Origin: Turneriella parva DSM 21527
Lineage (GTDB): Bacteria > Spirochaetota > Leptospiria > Turneriellales > Turneriellaceae
Assembly (NCBI RefSeq): GCF_000266885.1
Contig: NC_018020.1
Coordinates: 248,001 to 312,000 of the forward strand
Length of the DNA: 64,000 nt
Direction of reading: 5' to 3'
A program made the translations under genes and the position numbers. Shown piece after piece: positions 62,139 through 64,000 of the stretch (the stretch's first letter is position 1; each line of letters starts with the position of its first letter). Under the pieces are notes generated by a model. It worked only from the letters and a program-made list of their open reading frames with translations. It was not told where the DNA came from and made no database searches.

Positions 62139-62764
62139 CCAACCAAGGAATAATTGAAGATCCTCCTTTTGTCCATCCAACTGCTATTGTTGAGGATGGT
62201 GCCAAACTCGACGCGGCCGTAAAGGTCTGGCATTTCTGTCACGTTCGCAAAGGCGCACACCTTAAACCAGGTGTATCCATTGCAAGGGATGTCTACGTTG
62301 ATGTCGACACTACTATAGGCGAAAATACTCGCATACAGAATGGTGTTAGTATCTACAAGGGTGTAAGTATTGCCGATTGGTGTTTTGTTGGCCCCCACGT
62401 GATATTCACAAATGATCAACGCCCAAGGGCAGGCAATCGCAATTGGGAAATCACACCGACGATCCTCGATACCGGGGCCTCGCTTGGGGCCGGGGCGATT
62501 GTGCGCTGCGGAGTGACGATCGGAATGTTCGCTATGGCAGGGGCAGGCGCTGTTATCACCAAGTCAATTGAAGAGTTTACGCTGGTCACAGGCTTTCCAG
62601 CAAAGCCTATCAGCAAGATTTGCGCCTGTGGCCAATCTATGCTCGACCTTTCGACCGGCCCGGAGTCATATCTACAGCCTTGTTGCAGCCAAAACCTTGA
62701 TCCCCGACTGCTGAGAATTGCGCAAATCAGGCTGAGGGAACTCCAAAACCGCGCGGAAGAATAG
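62135..62764 (+). CDS. Left-handed beta-helix acyltransferase with Cys-containing C-terminus
   Basis: The product has 209 residues. Hexapeptide repeats run from HPTAIVEDGAKLDAAVKVWH through IGENTRIQNGVSIYKGVSIA to LGAGAIVRCGVTIGMFA. It is related to WbpD-like N-acetyltransferases but carries the loop FTNDQRPRAGN, as in QdtC/WbpD relatives. After the helix come ISKICACGQSML and LQPCCSQ, four cysteines that could bind a metal. A second acyl modification of the glycan is likely. ATGA overlap couples it to the GT4 gene. Confidence 0.85.
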   Translation: MTNQGIIEDPPFVHPTAIVEDGAKLDAAVKVWHFCHVRKGAHLKPGVSIARDVYVDVDTTIGENTRIQNGVSIYKGVSIADWCFVGPHVIFTNDQRPRAGNRNWEITPTILDTGASLGAGAIVRCGVTIGMFAMAGAGAVITKSIEEFTLVTGFPAKPISKICACGQSMLDLSTGPESYLQPCCSQNLDPRLLRIAQIRLRELQNRAEE

Positions 62765-62794
62765 GACAATTATTTAAGAGACAACGAAATACAC

Positions 62795-64000
62795 ATGTGT
62801 GGCATATCCGCGATCTTCTCCAAGAACAATTTCCGGAGCGATGAGTTCATCGCCATGACAGACGTCATCCGCCACCGCGGACCTGACGACGAAGGTTATG
62901 CGACTGTCTCAGCAACCGGTAAGATTTCTTTTTTCGCGGGCAAAGATACTCCGGCCGCGTGCCGCTCAGCGAGCCAGAAGAAAAAATATCCCTACTTGCC
63001 TGATGCACGGCTAACCGCAAATAGCCTTTCGACGGCGAAGAAAGGCGAAGGCCAGATAATCGCTGCGTTGGGGCACCGCCGCTTATCGATCGTCGACACC
63101 TCCCCGGCGGGTCACCAGCCGATGACATTTGATAACCGCCTGGCAATTGTCTACAACGGCGAAGTCTATAACCACATTGAACTGCGCAACGAGCTAGAAG
63201 CGCGCGGCCGCCGATTCGTCTCGCACAGTGACACTGAAGTCATACTTCAAGCATACGATGAATGGGGAATCGCCTGTCTCTCAAAATTCAATGGTATGTT
63301 CGCCTTTGTGATCTATGACCTGCGCAACGATCATGTTTTCGCGGCGCGTGACCGTTTTGGCGTAAAGCCACTCTACTACTACAGCTCTGGCGATGCCCTC
63401 GCATTCGCGAGCGAGATCAAACAGTTTACGGTGCTCGAGGGCTGGCAGAGCAAACTGAACAGGCGGCGCGGCTATGATTTTCTGGTCTATGGCATTCATG
63501 AACATACTGACGAAACTTTTTTTGAGAACGTGTTTCAGTTTAGCCCAGGCAGCTTTTTCTACGGAAAGCGGGAGGCTTTACTCGGCAACAACCCCAGAAT
63601 TGACACCTCTAAATGGTATATTTTCCCTGCAGAGAAGAAATTCCGAGGTAGCTTTAATGATGCAGCCGCACAGTTTCACGAACTGCTAAAAGATTCGGTA
63701 CGTTTGCGACTAAGAGCCGATGTGCCGGTAGGTTCATGCCTTTCTGGTGGCATGGATTCTTCGGCAATAGTCTGTGTCATGAATGAATTGCTGAAAGAAC
63801 AAGGGGCACATGCCCTGCAGAAAACATTCTCGGCCTGCGCCAAAGAAAAGGCATTTGACGAACGCGAATTCATTGAAGTCGTCGTAAAGCATACCGGGGT
63901 CAAAGGGCACTATATTTATCCACAACTGAAGGATCTATTTCGAATCTCTGACAAAATTCTTTGGCACCAGGATCAACCGTACGGTTCGACGAGTATTTTC
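62795..64000 (+). CDS. Second asparagine-synthase-type amidotransferase, cut by window end
   Basis: An open frame from ATG 62795 runs past the window end with 402 codons visible. MCGISAIF begins with the Cys2 nucleophile. RHRGPDDEG, VYNGEVYNHIELR and ARDRFGVKPLYYY are glutaminase motifs. CLSGGMDSSAIV is the ATP-pyrophosphatase loop. A poorly matching insert of about 35 residues (about 48-82, with Lys/Ser-rich text) precedes LGHRRLSIVD and looks like a loop extension. It is the second such gene in the locus and may amidate a different uronic acid. The C-terminal end is not visible. Confidence 0.92.
   Translation, partial: MCGISAIFSKNNFRSDEFIAMTDVIRHRGPDDEGYATVSATGKISFFAGKDTPAACRSASQKKKYPYLPDARLTANSLSTAKKGEGQIIAALGHRRLSIVDTSPAGHQPMTFDNRLAIVYNGEVYNHIELRNELEARGRRFVSHSDTEVILQAYDEWGIACLSKFNGMFAFVIYDLRNDHVFAARDRFGVKPLYYYSSGDALAFASEIKQFTVLEGWQSKLNRRRGYDFLVYGIHEHTDETFFENVFQFSPGSFFYGKREALLGNNPRIDTSKWYIFPAEKKFRGSFNDAAAQFHELLKDSVRLRLRADVPVGSCLSGGMDSSAIVCVMNELLKEQGAHALQKTFSACAKEKAFDEREFIEVVVKHTGVKGHYIYPQLKDLFRISDKILWHQDQPYGSTSIF

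Overview
The window reads as chromosomal DNA of a Gram-negative-type bacterium with moderate to high GC. Gene content points to a spirochaete of the Leptospiraceae, perhaps Turneriella-like. The hints are a SpoIIE-type phosphatase with a TPR tail, a Bacteroidetes-style sdhC-sdhA pair, a MeaA/Ecm-type mutase, a PhaR-type regulator, and an O-antigen locus opened by a NusG-like protein and an EPS-type MarR regulator. This placement is an inference; there is no rRNA in the window to confirm it.

Layout. Positions 1-7.0 kb hold a secretion pair (an ABC-exporter membrane domain fused to a HlyD-like adaptor, followed by a TolC-like protein), tRNA-Arg with a broken tRNA copy beside it, an RNA m5U methyltransferase-like protein that lacks the catalytic residues, and a lipase. 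Positions 7.1-10.2 kb hold a YdcH-like protein and sdhC-sdhA without sdhB. Positions 10.2-15.1 kb hold a DUF2845 protein, a neutral ceramidase carrying an in-frame palindromic repeat, tRNA-Met with another broken tRNA copy, short repeats, a DsbA-like protein and an EpmA-like protein. Positions 15.1-22.6 kb are a minus-strand run: SpoIIE phosphatase, acyl-CoA mutase, dienelactone hydrolase, trpA, an SH3b protein and phaR. An IS30-family element (22.8-23.8 kb) sits just upstream of rpmI-rplT. Positions 24.5-28.7 kb hold a TetR regulator, an ABC permease/ATPase/DUF3299 operon and small spirochaetal-type proteins. Positions 28.7-33.6 kb form a lipid region: SRPBCC protein, desaturase and PF10118 protein, divergent from an acyl-CoA dehydrogenase with paired operator-like sites between them.

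Positions 33.8-64.0 kb are a surface-polysaccharide (O-antigen) locus. A minus-strand module (35.8-42.8 kb) has two CDP-paratose-epimerase-like SDRs, two GT2 transferases, a GT-C-like membrane protein, a UDP-glucose dehydrogenase and two tiny membrane proteins. A plus-strand module starts with a UpxY/NusG-like antiterminator and a MarR-EPS regulator. It continues with a complete Wbp/Wlb-type set (2-epimerase, 6-dehydrogenase, 3-dehydrogenase, N-acetyltransferase, aminotransferase) for a UDP-2,3-diacetamido-uronic acid. After these come a Wzm/Wzt exporter, glycosyltransferases, two SDR epimerases, two asparagine-synthase-type amidotransferases (the second cut by the window end) and two mutually related proteins of unrecognised family. 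Together they suggest an ABC-exported polymer of acetamido-uronic acids, some perhaps amidated.

The most unusual signals are listed here. (1) Both tRNA genes have a degenerate copy beside them that is split at the same D-arm site by a segment sharing an 18-nt core. (2) An exporter-adaptor fusion has no ATPase. (3) A methyltransferase keeps its Fe-S cysteines but lacks the nucleophile and base. (4) Repeats invade or extend coding sequences (ceramidase, desaturase). (5) There are two overlapping micro-ORFs encoding membrane peptides. (6) The polysaccharide locus contains a paralogous pair of unrecognised proteins.
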